38,890 bases of DNA from a virus. The translations under genes were made by a program, and so were the position numbers. The stretch is from the IMG/VR virus record IMGVR_UViG_3300031111_000019, positions 1 to 38,890 of that record; one strand, given 5' to 3'. Of the stretch, positions 1-7,743 are shown piece after piece (position 1 is the stretch's first letter; each line of letters starts with the position of its first letter). The notes below the pieces were generated by a model, which did no database searches, was not told where the DNA came from, and saw only the letters and a list, made by a program, of their open reading frames with translations.

Positions 1-490
1 ACCATATGCCGAGCCCGACGGCGTCCGCGATGTCCCACTGAGACCGCTTGTGCGCAGCCGCCAAGGCCCCCATATAGATCTTGTCATCGGCATACGTCAA
101 TGCCTTGCGCGTGCGCTTGTGGATCACATAGTCCTCGAGGGACTTGGTCTTGGGGATCGTACCCTTCCAGGCGCGAGGCTCAACCTCCGCGACATCCCGC
201 AGGGAAAAGACCCCCTCGATGCGGCCCACGAGCATTGCCAATCGGAGGATTGCCTGGGGATTGACCTCCTTACGTCCGCGTAGTGACGGCGTCTCTATGA
301 CAAGCTCATCTACTACAAGTACACTCAGTATATCGCAGACAACCCGACTGCGAGCAATGTCGTCATCCCCCGCATTTGTCCGGATGGCCCCACATTGCTC
401 TAGCCTCCACCCGACACAATCGCCGCACGGCACACGGAAAACCGCATAGCCCGTAGAGACAAGACCGGGATCTATTGCTAGCAGTCGCAT
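1..490 (-). CDS. RuvC-like Holliday junction resolvase (3' end cut by window edge)
   Basis: Last gene of the minus-strand early operon; it runs off the left edge, so its C-terminus is missing. Translating from the ATG at 490 gives about 163 residues starting MRLLAIDPGLVSTGYAV. This is the RuvC/RNase H-fold first strand with catalytic Asp7 in the DPG motif. Further acidic motifs follow: Glu66 in VIETP and Asp153/Asp156 in DIADAVGLG, as expected for the later catalytic acids. The stretch EPRAWKGTIPK resembles phage RuvC relatives. The enzyme should cut branched recombination or replication intermediates so that DNA can be packaged. Its start overlaps the end of the polymerase gene by 13 nt, which suggests translational coupling. 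RuvC-like fold is well supported; the exact substrate is inferred. Confidence 0.85.
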   Translation of the reverse strand, partial: MRLLAIDPGLVSTGYAVFRVPCGDCVGWRLEQCGAIRTNAGDDDIARSRVVCDILSVLVVDELVIETPSLRGRKEVNPQAILRLAMLVGRIEGVFSLRDVAEVEPRAWKGTIPKTKSLEDYVIHKRTRKALTYADDKIYMGALAAAHKRSQWDIADAVGLGIW

Positions 491-2388
491 GCATCCTCCC
501 ATGGAATAAGTCTACCCTGCTTGTCGTATGTTGGCTTCGCTTCCTTCGACCACCGCCGCATCAGCACAGCTTCGGCCGATACCGGGCACCGGGGCACCCA
601 GCGATTGTAAGCCTTGACCATCACCTCTTGCAATCGTCGCGCTGCTGCGTCCGCTTTGTCTAGATGATCTGGCACTTCGACGATCAGCTCATCGTGAACG
701 AAATTGACCGTGCGACAACCCCACAGCGGCGAGGACGGCACGGTGTATTGCTCGCGCGCTACCTCATAGAGAGCCGTCTTAGCCGCGTCGGCAGTCAGCC
801 CTTGAAACATTGTATTGGCCGCTTGCGTGTAGCGGCATCCGCCTCGGATGCGATCGGAGTACAATTGCTTGACGGTGCACGTTTGCGACCGGCCCAACAA
901 CGAGTTGACCCACTTGAAATATTCTCGCATCTCTGGCCAGACGTTGAAATATTCTGAATGTAATTCTCGAGCCTCTTGCTCAGAGAAGCGCACACGGTAT
1001 TGATCCCACGCAAAACTCCTGAGCGCAGATGGGCCCAGTCCACCCGGTACCCCAAAGTTGATCGGTTTGCCGGCGCTTCTGGCCTTCTTGACTTTCAGAA
1101 CGTGGAGATTGGCCGCCATCTCGTCGTATGTCATCGACTCCATCTCACGCGCTAGCACCTTGCGACCCATGTCAATATGTGGATCAAACCCGTCGTTGAG
1201 CCTATCCCCCAAACGTGAGTGCCCAAACAAGTGATAGCAAACCTCGGCCAATGAGTGCAGCTCGGCCTTGTCAAAGTCGCAAGCAGCGAACAAGAAACCG
1301 GGCCGCGGGACAAAACATTCCCGAGCCCCCGGCTCGCGGCGCACATTCTGGATGTTCTGCTTAGAACTCGAGACGCGGCCAGTCCTCAGCAGCGTGTTGA
1401 ACCTCGTGTGGATGGGCACATTGATGCCCCTTTCTAAATGCACAATACCACCAGTCAACAGGGAGCTAGCTGTCTGATACCCCAACAAGGCCTGCAACGA
1501 TTCGTCCGTGGATAGTCCGAGCACTTCTTTCGAGGTCTTAGGTTTGCCTTTCTCCGTCATAGGCCATGTCGGATCGTCCAGTGACTTGATCTTGTCGTAG
1601 ATGGCCTTCATGTTCTTTGACCCGTTCGACCGGATCAGGCCCTCTCTCTTCAATAGACTGTCGTACTTGGCTAATTCCTGTTCGGTCTTCTTCCGCAGGA
1701 AAGCCACACCTGCCTTGTCCGTCCGGATCCCCCAGTAGGCAATTAACCGGAGCACCCACATGGCCCTGGTTTGTCGGTACTGATCAACCAACGCTTCGGG
1801 CCGGCGTGTCTTTTCTTGAGAACAGAAAACGCCATGGGTAGCCATACCGTCCAGTGTAGCATAATCAACGGCCTCGGCAGGCCACTCGGAAACGGGAACG
1901 TCCCACAGCTCGCCGTACCTCAAGCGCCACGTATCGGCACCTTTAGCCATGTCGATATCGAGATGGCGCTTGGCCAGTGCGGCTAGGCTGTATTTGATCT
2001 TGTGGCTGTTGCCTGCCTTGTCCCGGTAAACCCCGCTGTAATTGCCCGCCGCATTGTCTAAAAGCTGCTGCCTGACCCCTACGTCAAGCACCCCGTTATT
2101 GTCAAGTGCTTCGAAGATCAGCGGGAGCATCGGGTCGTCGGGCGCCCACTCGGCCAAGCAGGCTAGGTCGTAGGGGACGTTGAGACCCACCAAGACCAGT
2201 CCCCCACGACTGGCCTCGGTGAGCCTATCATATGCGCTATCCCATCCTACCTTAGTGATGGCTGGGTTCAGGTGTTCCAGCGATTCTATCTCCGACCCAC
2301 ACCACGCAACCGAGACCGGCCGGGGGACCTGCCGTCCGGGACGGATAGGGTAGGTCTCCAGGTCAAACGCGATGTGGGGGCGGTCCAT
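478..2388 (-). CDS. Family A DNA polymerase with 3'-5' exonuclease domain
   Basis: 636 residues, the replicative polymerase. The N-terminus carries the proofreading exonuclease motifs: FDLETYP (Exo I, about residues 8-14), GLNVPYDLAC (Exo II, about 68-77) and DYATLDGMA (Exo III, about 177-185). The polymerase part shows motif A (DFDKAELHSLA, about 368-378), motif B (RSAGKPINFG, about 436-446) and motif C (VHDELIVEVP, about 562-571). There is no 5'-3' nuclease domain, as in T7-type phage polymerases. The start at 2388 has a GGGAG ribosome site 5 nt upstream. A 90-nt gap (2389-2478) separates it from the preceding gene and holds nothing I recognise. The family assignment is firm. Confidence 0.96.
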   Translation of the reverse strand: MDRPHIAFDLETYPIRPGRQVPRPVSVAWCGSEIESLEHLNPAITKVGWDSAYDRLTEASRGGLVLVGLNVPYDLACLAEWAPDDPMLPLIFEALDNNGVLDVGVRQQLLDNAAGNYSGVYRDKAGNSHKIKYSLAALAKRHLDIDMAKGADTWRLRYGELWDVPVSEWPAEAVDYATLDGMATHGVFCSQEKTRRPEALVDQYRQTRAMWVLRLIAYWGIRTDKAGVAFLRKKTEQELAKYDSLLKREGLIRSNGSKNMKAIYDKIKSLDDPTWPMTEKGKPKTSKEVLGLSTDESLQALLGYQTASSLLTGGIVHLERGINVPIHTRFNTLLRTGRVSSSKQNIQNVRREPGARECFVPRPGFLFAACDFDKAELHSLAEVCYHLFGHSRLGDRLNDGFDPHIDMGRKVLAREMESMTYDEMAANLHVLKVKKARSAGKPINFGVPGGLGPSALRSFAWDQYRVRFSEQEARELHSEYFNVWPEMREYFKWVNSLLGRSQTCTVKQLYSDRIRGGCRYTQAANTMFQGLTADAAKTALYEVAREQYTVPSSPLWGCRTVNFVHDELIVEVPDHLDKADAAARRLQEVMVKAYNRWVPRCPVSAEAVLMRRWSKEAKPTYDKQGRLIPWEDACDC

Positions 2389-2478
2389 GTCTACTCCCGA
2401 TTCGCCACAAGGGTCCCTACAATGACAACAACCAAAAACTAGACCAGAAAACTAATCAAGTGGATCTCCCAGCCCATG

Positions 2479-2958
2479 TCAGTCCTCGTTAGGGTACCAG
2501 TCGTGGCGGGTGAAGTCGTCTCCGCTCTTGAGCTCGATATTGACAGTCTCGAGACCCAACACAACACCGGTCATCGGCTGGTCAGACCCTACACTTTCTA
2601 TGCAATAGCTTTCCGTCAAGTCCTTTCCGTCTTCTATGAATACCCCATCCATAGCCTCCTTGTCCCCTGGAATGACCCCAAGACAGGCAGCGATGAAAGC
2701 CTTGACATTCTTTTTGCCAATGCTGAAGGGGCCAGGCATCCCGTTGAACCACGCTCTCTTTGCCCCCGCCGGAACGTCGGGGTGGTTGCTTTCCAACACC
2801 TCGAACTCGACCACGTATAGATGGCCCCCTTTCATGCTGGGCTGAATTACACAACGGGTCACCCTCACTTTGAACACTCCGCCGGGGGGTAGGTACCCGC
2901 GCCCCTTGGAAATTTCAAGGTCACCCATCCCGGAAAACAAACCTTCAACGTCTACCAT
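2479..2958 (-). CDS. DUF669-like / putative ssDNA-binding protein
   Basis: 159 residues. The layout (N-terminal acidic segment, then a beta-rich domain with FKVRVTRC and YVVEFEVLES strands, then a charged tail) resembles the DUF669/single-strand-binding-like proteins that phages encode beside RecB-like nucleases and helicases. The family name is by resemblance and context, not by a diagnostic motif. It sits 13 nt downstream of the helicase and upstream of the polymerase in the same operon, which fits a role coating or delivering single-stranded DNA in replication or annealing. An AAAGG ribosome site precedes the ATG at 2958. It could instead be a recombination mediator. Confidence 0.55.
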   Translation of the reverse strand: MVDVEGLFSGMGDLEISKGRGYLPPGGVFKVRVTRCVIQPSMKGGHLYVVEFEVLESNHPDVPAGAKRAWFNGMPGPFSIGKKNVKAFIAACLGVIPGDKEAMDGVFIEDGKDLTESYCIESVGSDQPMTGVVLGLETVNIELKSGDDFTRHDWYPNED

Positions 2959-2971
2959 GCTCTCTACCTTT

Positions 2972-4696
2972 CTAGGCCCACAAAGGGCCCGTCCTGTTTG
3001 CTACTTCATCCGCAGATGGCAATGTGACATCAGCGGTTAGAATCTTCTGCTCCATGCCCTGAGTATCGTGAGTATACCGTGCATCCGCTAACACTTGCAT
3101 CATCCCAGCGTATAGCTCACGGCATCCAATCAAAACCTCGTACGACACCTCGTCAGCCCCTTGCCCGCTCCGGTGCGTGCGGCCTAGCAATTGCTCCCAC
3201 AAACTGCCCTTGGGTGCGGCAGAAATCACTAGGGACTTGCTCCACCCGTGTTGAAGATTGCGCCCCTCGCTGTTGGACCCGACGGACAGAATAGCAGGTC
3301 CGCGGTGATCTTCGATGTATGTATCCCCGCACATTCCCCCTTGAGCAAAATACGGCATGCCAGTTACCTCGGCTAACCGCTGACCGAACGCGCGGTGCTC
3401 TGTCCACACCAGCCCCTTCTCCCGCTCTAGCCACTTGGCAGCAAACTCGATCGTCGCATCGTGCACCCATCGTGGCACCGAGTTGGGTTTGAAAGTATCT
3501 TTCACGGCTAGCCACGCTTGCAAGGCATCGTCGGGCAACCTGCCATCGATGCACGCTGACTTGACTTGCATCTCAGTGTCAATGCCTTTTCGATTTGACC
3601 CGAGTATGGACCGAACGAAAGCGCACCACTCTCGCCTTGGACCAAGCCAAGACTCTGGAGGACGGGGATCCCACACGTAGTAGAACCCCGCCACAAGCTC
3701 CCGTGCGTGTCGCCAAAGATCTGCTGACTCTGTAAAGGGGTGGCCATCAGGTGTCTCCCAGCACTCACGCAAGCGCCTAAAATGCTCATCTAGGCTATCT
3801 GGTAGACTAACACGGCCCTCTGACACAATCAGTGAGCACCCCAGATCTTCGTCTTTACCCTGGACCACGACGCCGGGGGTCGCCATAAAGCGCCGGCGAT
3901 AGGCCCGTCGGACCACATGAATCGCGCCGTCGGGGTCCGCGGCCACGAGACCTAGTTCGTCATCAGTGCAAAGTTTGAGCAGGGCTCCCGGAGGTATCCG
4001 GTAAATAGGATCTACTTTTTCGTCAAGGGCCGCGGCCCATTCCGCGAGCACATCCCCGCGCAACGGCAAGGGTGACAGAGTGCGCAGTGCCCACGATAAG
4101 CGGTGCGCGCATTCATTGCTAGACCGCGAGGCCATGGTCCCGGACATGTCTACATACTTGGTGCCTGGGTTTTCCTTGAACCACCGATGGACTTTGCGAG
4201 TGCACCCCGCCTTCCTGTTTTTGAGGTGGTGACTTTCGTCTGCGACAATCAAGTCTGGATTAACGCTGGTCAGACGATCCCACCCTGCATCGCGAGAGAT
4301 CTCCTGGTACGAATGGATGATCATCTTAGGGTGGCCTATCCAGTGCTTGGCCAATGCTTTGAAGTCGCGATACGTCTTACCCCGCAGCTTTCCTGGTACC
4401 AACAACAGAGGGCGCTTCGCCCCAACCACGACCGGGGCCAGGTAAGACAGGAGCGTTTTTCCTTGTCCAACTTTGACCGGGGTAACAACCCCGCCGAAGT
4501 CGTGAAGCTCCTCAAGGGCCTTGGCCTGTACTGGACGCAATGCCATGTTGCCTTGAGGTGTCTTGAGCCAGTCAGTCATGGCTTCACATACCGCTTCTAG
4601 GTCCGGGTCTTCTTCCCAGACACGGTGGGGCAGGGATAGGATCCGAGTTAGCTCGGCACTATCCCGAACCCCGCCTATGTGAGGGTGCCTGATCAA
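2972..4696 (-). CDS. SNF2/DEAD-like superfamily II helicase
   Basis: 574 residues. Helicase motifs are in order: a Q-like LRPVQ (53-57), motif I GQGKT (78-82), motif II DESH (153-156), motif III SGTMA (185-189), and C-terminal motifs V/VI near residue 500 including QLLGRTHRSGQ, which is typical of SNF2-type translocases. It should be an ATP-dependent DNA translocase or helicase used in replication or recombination. The start codon is TTG at 4696, which forms a TTGA overlap with the stop of the nuclease gene. An AAGGAG site 8 nt upstream supports this start, and no ATG fits better. The overlap with the nuclease gene suggests the two proteins are made, and perhaps act, together. Confidence 0.9.
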   Translation of the reverse strand: MIRHPHIGGVRDSAELTRILSLPHRVWEEDPDLEAVCEAMTDWLKTPQGNMALRPVQAKALEELHDFGGVVTPVKVGQGKTLLSYLAPVVVGAKRPLLLVPGKLRGKTYRDFKALAKHWIGHPKMIIHSYQEISRDAGWDRLTSVNPDLIVADESHHLKNRKAGCTRKVHRWFKENPGTKYVDMSGTMASRSSNECAHRLSWALRTLSPLPLRGDVLAEWAAALDEKVDPIYRIPPGALLKLCTDDELGLVAADPDGAIHVVRRAYRRRFMATPGVVVQGKDEDLGCSLIVSEGRVSLPDSLDEHFRRLRECWETPDGHPFTESADLWRHARELVAGFYYVWDPRPPESWLGPRREWCAFVRSILGSNRKGIDTEMQVKSACIDGRLPDDALQAWLAVKDTFKPNSVPRWVHDATIEFAAKWLEREKGLVWTEHRAFGQRLAEVTGMPYFAQGGMCGDTYIEDHRGPAILSVGSNSEGRNLQHGWSKSLVISAAPKGSLWEQLLGRTHRSGQGADEVSYEVLIGCRELYAGMMQVLADARYTHDTQGMEQKILTADVTLPSADEVANRTGPLWA

Positions 4697-5688
4697 CCCT
4701 TCAACTCCTTCGCCACCGACAAGATCGAATTACCGAGGGCCTCTAAGACTCGAATAGTCATGAGCTCTGTGGCAGCTCCCGGACTTGCGCATGCGCCTGA
4801 GCATGTCTTGGGGGCTGGCGCAGGTTCAACGTCAACCACAATCTCCGACTCTGGTGGATTGATCGGAGCTTTCTCAGCAGGCTCAGTCGCCTCCTGTACT
4901 GACCCCTTCTGTGCAGCCTTCTCCTGTGCTGCTTTCACTCTTGCCATAAGTTTTTCTTTCATTGATACTGGTGCCATGAGTGCTAACATCCTTTCTTTTG
5001 GTGATAGATTACACTGAGTAGCATACGGGCAACCCCCGTACTTACCACACGCTTCTACGTCATAGTCGAGGTCTAGGACATCCGGCTCAAGGGCAAGGAT
5101 GCCTGCCATTTGTCTAGCCAAGATCACGATCGGTCCCATCTTCTCGAGGATCTCTTCACGCGAAAATGCAAAGTCCACTGCCCTGGCTTGAGGTCGGGTG
5201 CCCATGAGGTAATAAACCCAACGACCCTCTACCCGCTGCGCATTGTACTTGCCTAGTACATAGGCGGAGTAGATGATCGCGGGGATGTCCTTGCGCAATT
5301 GGTCTACCGTCTTAGCCCACTTGAGATCTCCCGTCGACTTGTGGTCGCCAACGCGTGGGATGTCCGGCTCGATCCAATCCATGCGACCGGTAAAGCCAAA
5401 CACTTCGCCGTCCGGGAACCATCGAAAGTTTTCACCACCTCCTTCCACGATACACTGACCCGGGGCTGGTAGATGCTTCAACCCGGCCCGAAAACAGCGT
5501 CCGATCTCGGTGTCGGGTGGCGGGGTCCCATCCTTGAGAAAGGCCTCGGCGATATCATGCAGCACCAACCCACGCTCCGCATACTTGTTTGGTGGGGCCG
5601 GTATCTTAGCCAATTTCCTCCACGCCCATTTCCGTGGGCAATCCACGTACGTGGAAATAGACGAGGGGCTAATCAGAGGTTTGTCCAT
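4693..5688 (-). CDS. RecB/Cas4-like PD-(D/E)XK nuclease with probable Fe-S cluster
   Basis: 331 residues. The nuclease core is visible: His44 in GLVLHDIAE, Asp104 in GRMDWIE, Asp115 and Lys117 in GDHKST, and a Q..Y motif (Gln130 to Tyr140). One cysteine lies near the N-terminus (Cys17, DCPRKW) and three cluster after the core (Cys214, Cys220, Cys226), the arrangement that holds a 4Fe-4S cluster in Cas4 and AddB-type nucleases. Residues about 235-331 form an Ala/Glu/Pro-rich tail not needed for the fold. Expected role: exonuclease in phage recombination or end processing, with the adjoining helicase and SSB-like protein. No cas genes are near, so a CRISPR role is not supported. Confidence 0.88.
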   Translation of the reverse strand: MDKPLISPSSISTYVDCPRKWAWRKLAKIPAPPNKYAERGLVLHDIAEAFLKDGTPPPDTEIGRCFRAGLKHLPAPGQCIVEGGGENFRWFPDGEVFGFTGRMDWIEPDIPRVGDHKSTGDLKWAKTVDQLRKDIPAIIYSAYVLGKYNAQRVEGRWVYYLMGTRPQARAVDFAFSREEILEKMGPIVILARQMAGILALEPDVLDLDYDVEACGKYGGCPYATQCNLSPKERMLALMAPVSMKEKLMARVKAAQEKAAQKGSVQEATEPAEKAPINPPESEIVVDVEPAPAPKTCSGACASPGAATELMTIRVLEALGNSILSVAKELKG

Positions 5689-6032
5689 CAGTTTAAATCC
5701 TTGGGCATATCAGTTCCCGGGGGAGCCGGCGGAATTTTTTTCAACCCCATGGCGTAATCTGGCAGATCTTCGAAATCCGGATGCCAAGCGAAAATGGTGT
5801 ACTTCCCACACCGTACCCTTACATACCCAAACCCCTTGCTCTCGAAAGTATCAAATAGATAAAGAATATCCCCGATGGGCACGGATGCAAGATTAGCATG
5901 AAGAATCTCTCGTATGTCCTCAATGGAAACGCCCCCGGCATTGTGCCCCTCATACATGGCATCAATCACCGAAGCTATTGCAGCGGAAGTCGTATACAGT
6001 TCCCTGATATAGACTTGATCTTCTCTTTTCAT
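5688..6032 (-). CDS. Unknown 114-residue early protein
   Basis: I do not recognise this protein. I start it at the ATG at 6032 (MKREDQVYIRELY) because GAGGAG lies just upstream; a longer in-frame reading to 6128 only extends over the small upstream gene in another frame. The first 70 residues look alpha-helical (TTSAAIASVIDAMYEG, SIEDIREILHANL); the middle FGYVRVRCGKYTIFAWHP looks like beta strands, giving the feel of a small winged-helix or helix-plus-sheet domain. Its TGA overlaps the nuclease ATG by one base, and its own ATG overlaps the upstream stop (ATGA), so it is embedded in the operon. Confidence 0.75.
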   Translation of the reverse strand: MKREDQVYIRELYTTSAAIASVIDAMYEGHNAGGVSIEDIREILHANLASVPIGDILYLFDTFESKGFGYVRVRCGKYTIFAWHPDFEDLPDYAMGLKKIPPAPPGTDMPKDLN

Positions 6033-6205
6033 TGTCTCTCCTCTAGCGCATCGGATGCTAGCGAACACAGAAGGCGGCCGAGTTTCATGGCCTTTTTTGG
6101 AGACAGCACAGCGACGGATCTGTCCCACGCGTCTTGCACTTCTACCGTCACAGTGCCATCCTGATACCTGTACGCTTTAATGGTGGTATACTTCTGGGCT
6201 TTCAT
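6029..6205 (-). CDS. Small 58-residue early protein
   Basis: A short open frame starting with the ATG at 6205 (MKAQKYTTIKAYRYQDGTVT) and ending LASDALEERQ at 6029. It overlaps both neighbours with ATGA junctions: its ATG lies in the methyltransferase stop, and its stop lies in the ATG of the 114-residue gene. This arrangement, and the fact that it fills an otherwise uncoded gap in the operon, is the evidence that it is real. The N-terminal half looks like a beta hairpin (KAYRYQDGTVTVEVQD) and the C-terminal half like a helix. No function can be assigned. Confidence 0.65.
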   Translation of the reverse strand: MKAQKYTTIKAYRYQDGTVTVEVQDAWDRSVAVLSPKKAMKLGRLLCSLASDALEERQ

Positions 6206-6669
6206 GAGGCCCCCACGTCTAAAGACTTCACACTGAAGCCCGGAACACTGCAGAAAAAAACAACTATGGTATCTCGATTCATTCCATCAGTGGATGTCCC
6301 GTCCGGAGTATCAAAGGATATGCGGCGGTTTGGGCAAAGAACTTCCACCCCATAGCCTTCTCCCCTCAACACACGATCTTGATACCATCGTTGTGAACAC
6401 CCAACAGGCAAAATCATGGTTACAGATTCACACGTGCCCGACTGTATAGACCTTGCCGCTTTATCCACCCACAAACCGGCTTGCCTAAACGGAGGATTGC
6501 AAAATACTTTACCCCGCCAGGGTTGAGAAAGCCCATCCATAGATTCTGTGTAGTAGGTCCTGCACAAAGCATTCGTGCCTGACGCAGCTACGTCTAGGTC
6601 AAATGGCCCGAACATACCGTCGAGAAGATCGAAGTACCACCGTGGCGTACGCATGCATTGTGTGTTCAT
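6202..6669 (-). CDS. Phage DNA N6-adenine methyltransferase
   Basis: 155 residues, the usual length of the phage DNA_N6_adenine_MTase family. The N-terminal pattern of a TP residue pair, FD.L, then GPFDLDVAAS (about 21-30), NALC and DGL, followed by the catalytic CNPPF motif (57-61), is characteristic of that family. The Asp-rich FDLDVAAS segment should bind S-adenosylmethionine, and NPPF is the catalytic motif for exocyclic amino methylation. The likely role is methylation of phage DNA against host restriction. It is early-expressed, whereas the second adenine methyltransferase (16902) lies among the structural genes. Its ATG overlaps the stop of the upstream zinc-ribbon gene. Confidence 0.88.
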   Translation of the reverse strand: MNTQCMRTPRWYFDLLDGMFGPFDLDVAASGTNALCRTYYTESMDGLSQPWRGKVFCNPPFRQAGLWVDKAARSIQSGTCESVTMILPVGCSQRWYQDRVLRGEGYGVEVLCPNRRISFDTPDGTSTDGMNRDTIVVFFCSVPGFSVKSLDVGAS

Positions 6670-6869
6670 GGTAGCACCATAGGACTTTCACACTCGGCAC
6701 AAAGCTTTGCTCCCGGCACCAAGCAGCTATCCTTTAGGTGCAGCCACGCGTCTTCTGTGTACCGTTCGCCACAGTATTCGCATGCATAGTCGTCCGCCTC
6801 GACATCCAAAGGGTCTATGGGTGGCTCTGCAAAATCCGCAGCATACGACGTATACCTGTAGAGTGACAT
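6666..6869 (-). CDS. Small zinc-ribbon-like protein
   Basis: 67 residues with two CxxC knuckles: Cys30/Cys33 (CEYCGERY) and Cys57/Cys60 (CAEC), plus a lone Cys49 and His44, so one zinc site is likely. An AAGGAG site sits 5 nt before the ATG at 6869. The stop overlaps the methyltransferase start as ATGA, so the two are translationally coupled. Small CxxC proteins in phages often bind nucleic acid or host proteins, but nothing specific can be assigned here. Confidence 0.72.
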   Translation of the reverse strand: MSLYRYTSYAADFAEPPIDPLDVEADDYACEYCGERYTEDAWLHLKDSCLVPGAKLCAECESPMVLP

Positions 6870-6888
6870 GATTACTCCTTTTCCCTTT

Positions 6889-7674
6889 TCATTGCTCTTG
6901 CTCCAGACACGCAGGCATCCTTACCTTCATCCACTCCGCAGCTACATCGATCAGATATCGGTATTCAGCTATGTCTTCATCAGTGTATCCGTTGGCCTTG
7001 CCTATCTCTTCATAGCGCTCCAGCCAGTGCTCTACTGAGTGTACTTCACATCCGATCGCGATTTCCGTCGGTGAGCACACACAAAGAGTGTGACGTGTTC
7101 CTTTTATCATCAATGGAACTTCGGACCAGATACCCCCGTGAATACTGACCTGGCCCGAAACCCGGACCTGGCCTAAAACAATGGCCGTTCCATAGATTCT
7201 GGCCCGGCCTAAAACAATGGCCACTCCGTAGACTTCGGCCTGGCCGTAGACGCGGGCCTGGTCGTAGACCTGGGCCGTGCCGCAGACCTGGGCATGGCCG
7301 GAGACCCTGGCCTGGCCGTAGACCTGGGCATGGCCGGAGACCCTGGCCTGGCCGTAGACTTGGGCCTGGCCGTAGACGCGGGCCTGGTCGTAGACCTGGG
7401 CCGTGCCGCAGACCTGGGCCTGGTCGTAGACTTCGGCACGTCCACGGACTTGGGCCTGGCCGTAGATTTCGGCACGTCCACGGACTTGGGCATGCCAATA
7501 GATCTCAGCCTGGTCATAGACCCCAGCCTGGTCACATACCAAAGCATCAGGGCCTACATAGGCCGTATCTGCAACGGTGGCGGTGTTTTCAATCCAGCCA
7601 CCACCGTTTGAATGTCGATGCCACGTGTCGGAGGTGGCGTGGGGGAACATCCGTTTCAGATCTTTGAAGTCCAT
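6889..7674 (-). CDS. Hexapeptide-repeat left-handed beta-helix protein
   Basis: 261 residues. Residues about 30-185 are built of six-residue repeats with a hydrophobic residue then a small residue (for example QVYGQARVSGHA, VYDQAQVCGTAQ), the pattern of left-handed beta-helix (hexapeptide transferase/YdcK-like) proteins, where 18 residues make one coil. The C-terminal about 75 residues (SVEHWLERYEEIGKANGY and on) are alpha-helical. No acyltransferase catalytic histidine or CoA-binding part is evident, so it is more likely a structural or binding scaffold than an enzyme. GAGGAG precedes the ATG at 7674, and its own promoter lies at 7695-7723. The coding DNA is highly repetitive (see the repeat entry). 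Function unknown. Confidence 0.82.
   Translation of the reverse strand: MDFKDLKRMFPHATSDTWHRHSNGGGWIENTATVADTAYVGPDALVCDQAGVYDQAEIYWHAQVRGRAEIYGQAQVRGRAEVYDQAQVCGTAQVYDQARVYGQAQVYGQARVSGHAQVYGQARVSGHAQVCGTAQVYDQARVYGQAEVYGVAIVLGRARIYGTAIVLGQVRVSGQVSIHGGIWSEVPLMIKGTRHTLCVCSPTEIAIGCEVHSVEHWLERYEEIGKANGYTDEDIAEYRYLIDVAAEWMKVRMPACLEQEQ
7237..7419 (-). repeat. 18-nt-period repeats inside the beta-helix gene
   Basis: The beta-helix gene contains repeats in multiples of 18 nt (six codons). A perfect 57-bp direct repeat occupies 7237-7293 and 7363-7419 (offset 126 = 7 x 18), with a 36-bp tandem duplication between them (about 7285-7320 and 7321-7356). Because the unit is a multiple of three, gain or loss of units by slippage or recombination keeps the frame, so coil number can vary. 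The same periodicity keeps other frames open over this stretch. Confidence 0.9.
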
Positions 7675-7694
7675 GTGTCGCTCTCCTCTATTAC

Positions 7695-7723
7695 TTTTTA
7701 CACCCCCATCCCGCAGGTGTCAA
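7695..7723 (-). promoter_or_regulatory. Sigma70-like promoter for the downstream early genes
   Basis: On the minus strand, TTGACA (7723-7718) is followed by a 17-nt spacer and TAAAAA (7700-7695), then GAGGAG and the ATG of the beta-helix gene at 7674. The -35 is a full consensus match and the spacing is ideal; the -10 matches 4 of 6. It lies in the only sizeable gap of the early operon and would give the genes from 7674 to the left extra transcription independent of the primase promoter. Confidence 0.6.
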
Positions 7724-7743
7724 TAGTGTTTTGTGTCCGAGAT

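Noticed and set aside
4103-4600. 165-codon plus-strand frame opposite the helicase gene
   Set aside because: The minus strand holds a full set of helicase motifs there; the plus-strand product matches nothing.
4693-5688. CRISPR-linked Cas4
   Set aside because: There is no CRISPR array or other cas gene; a stand-alone phage RecB-like nuclease explains the motifs.
7200-7500. CRISPR-like repeats
   Set aside because: The repeats are contiguous, without unique spacers, and encode hexapeptide protein repeats.
7046-7547. Two further minus-strand frames and one plus-strand frame through the hexapeptide-repeat gene
   Set aside because: The 18-nt repeat period keeps all these frames open; their products are low-complexity Arg/Pro/Gly strings.
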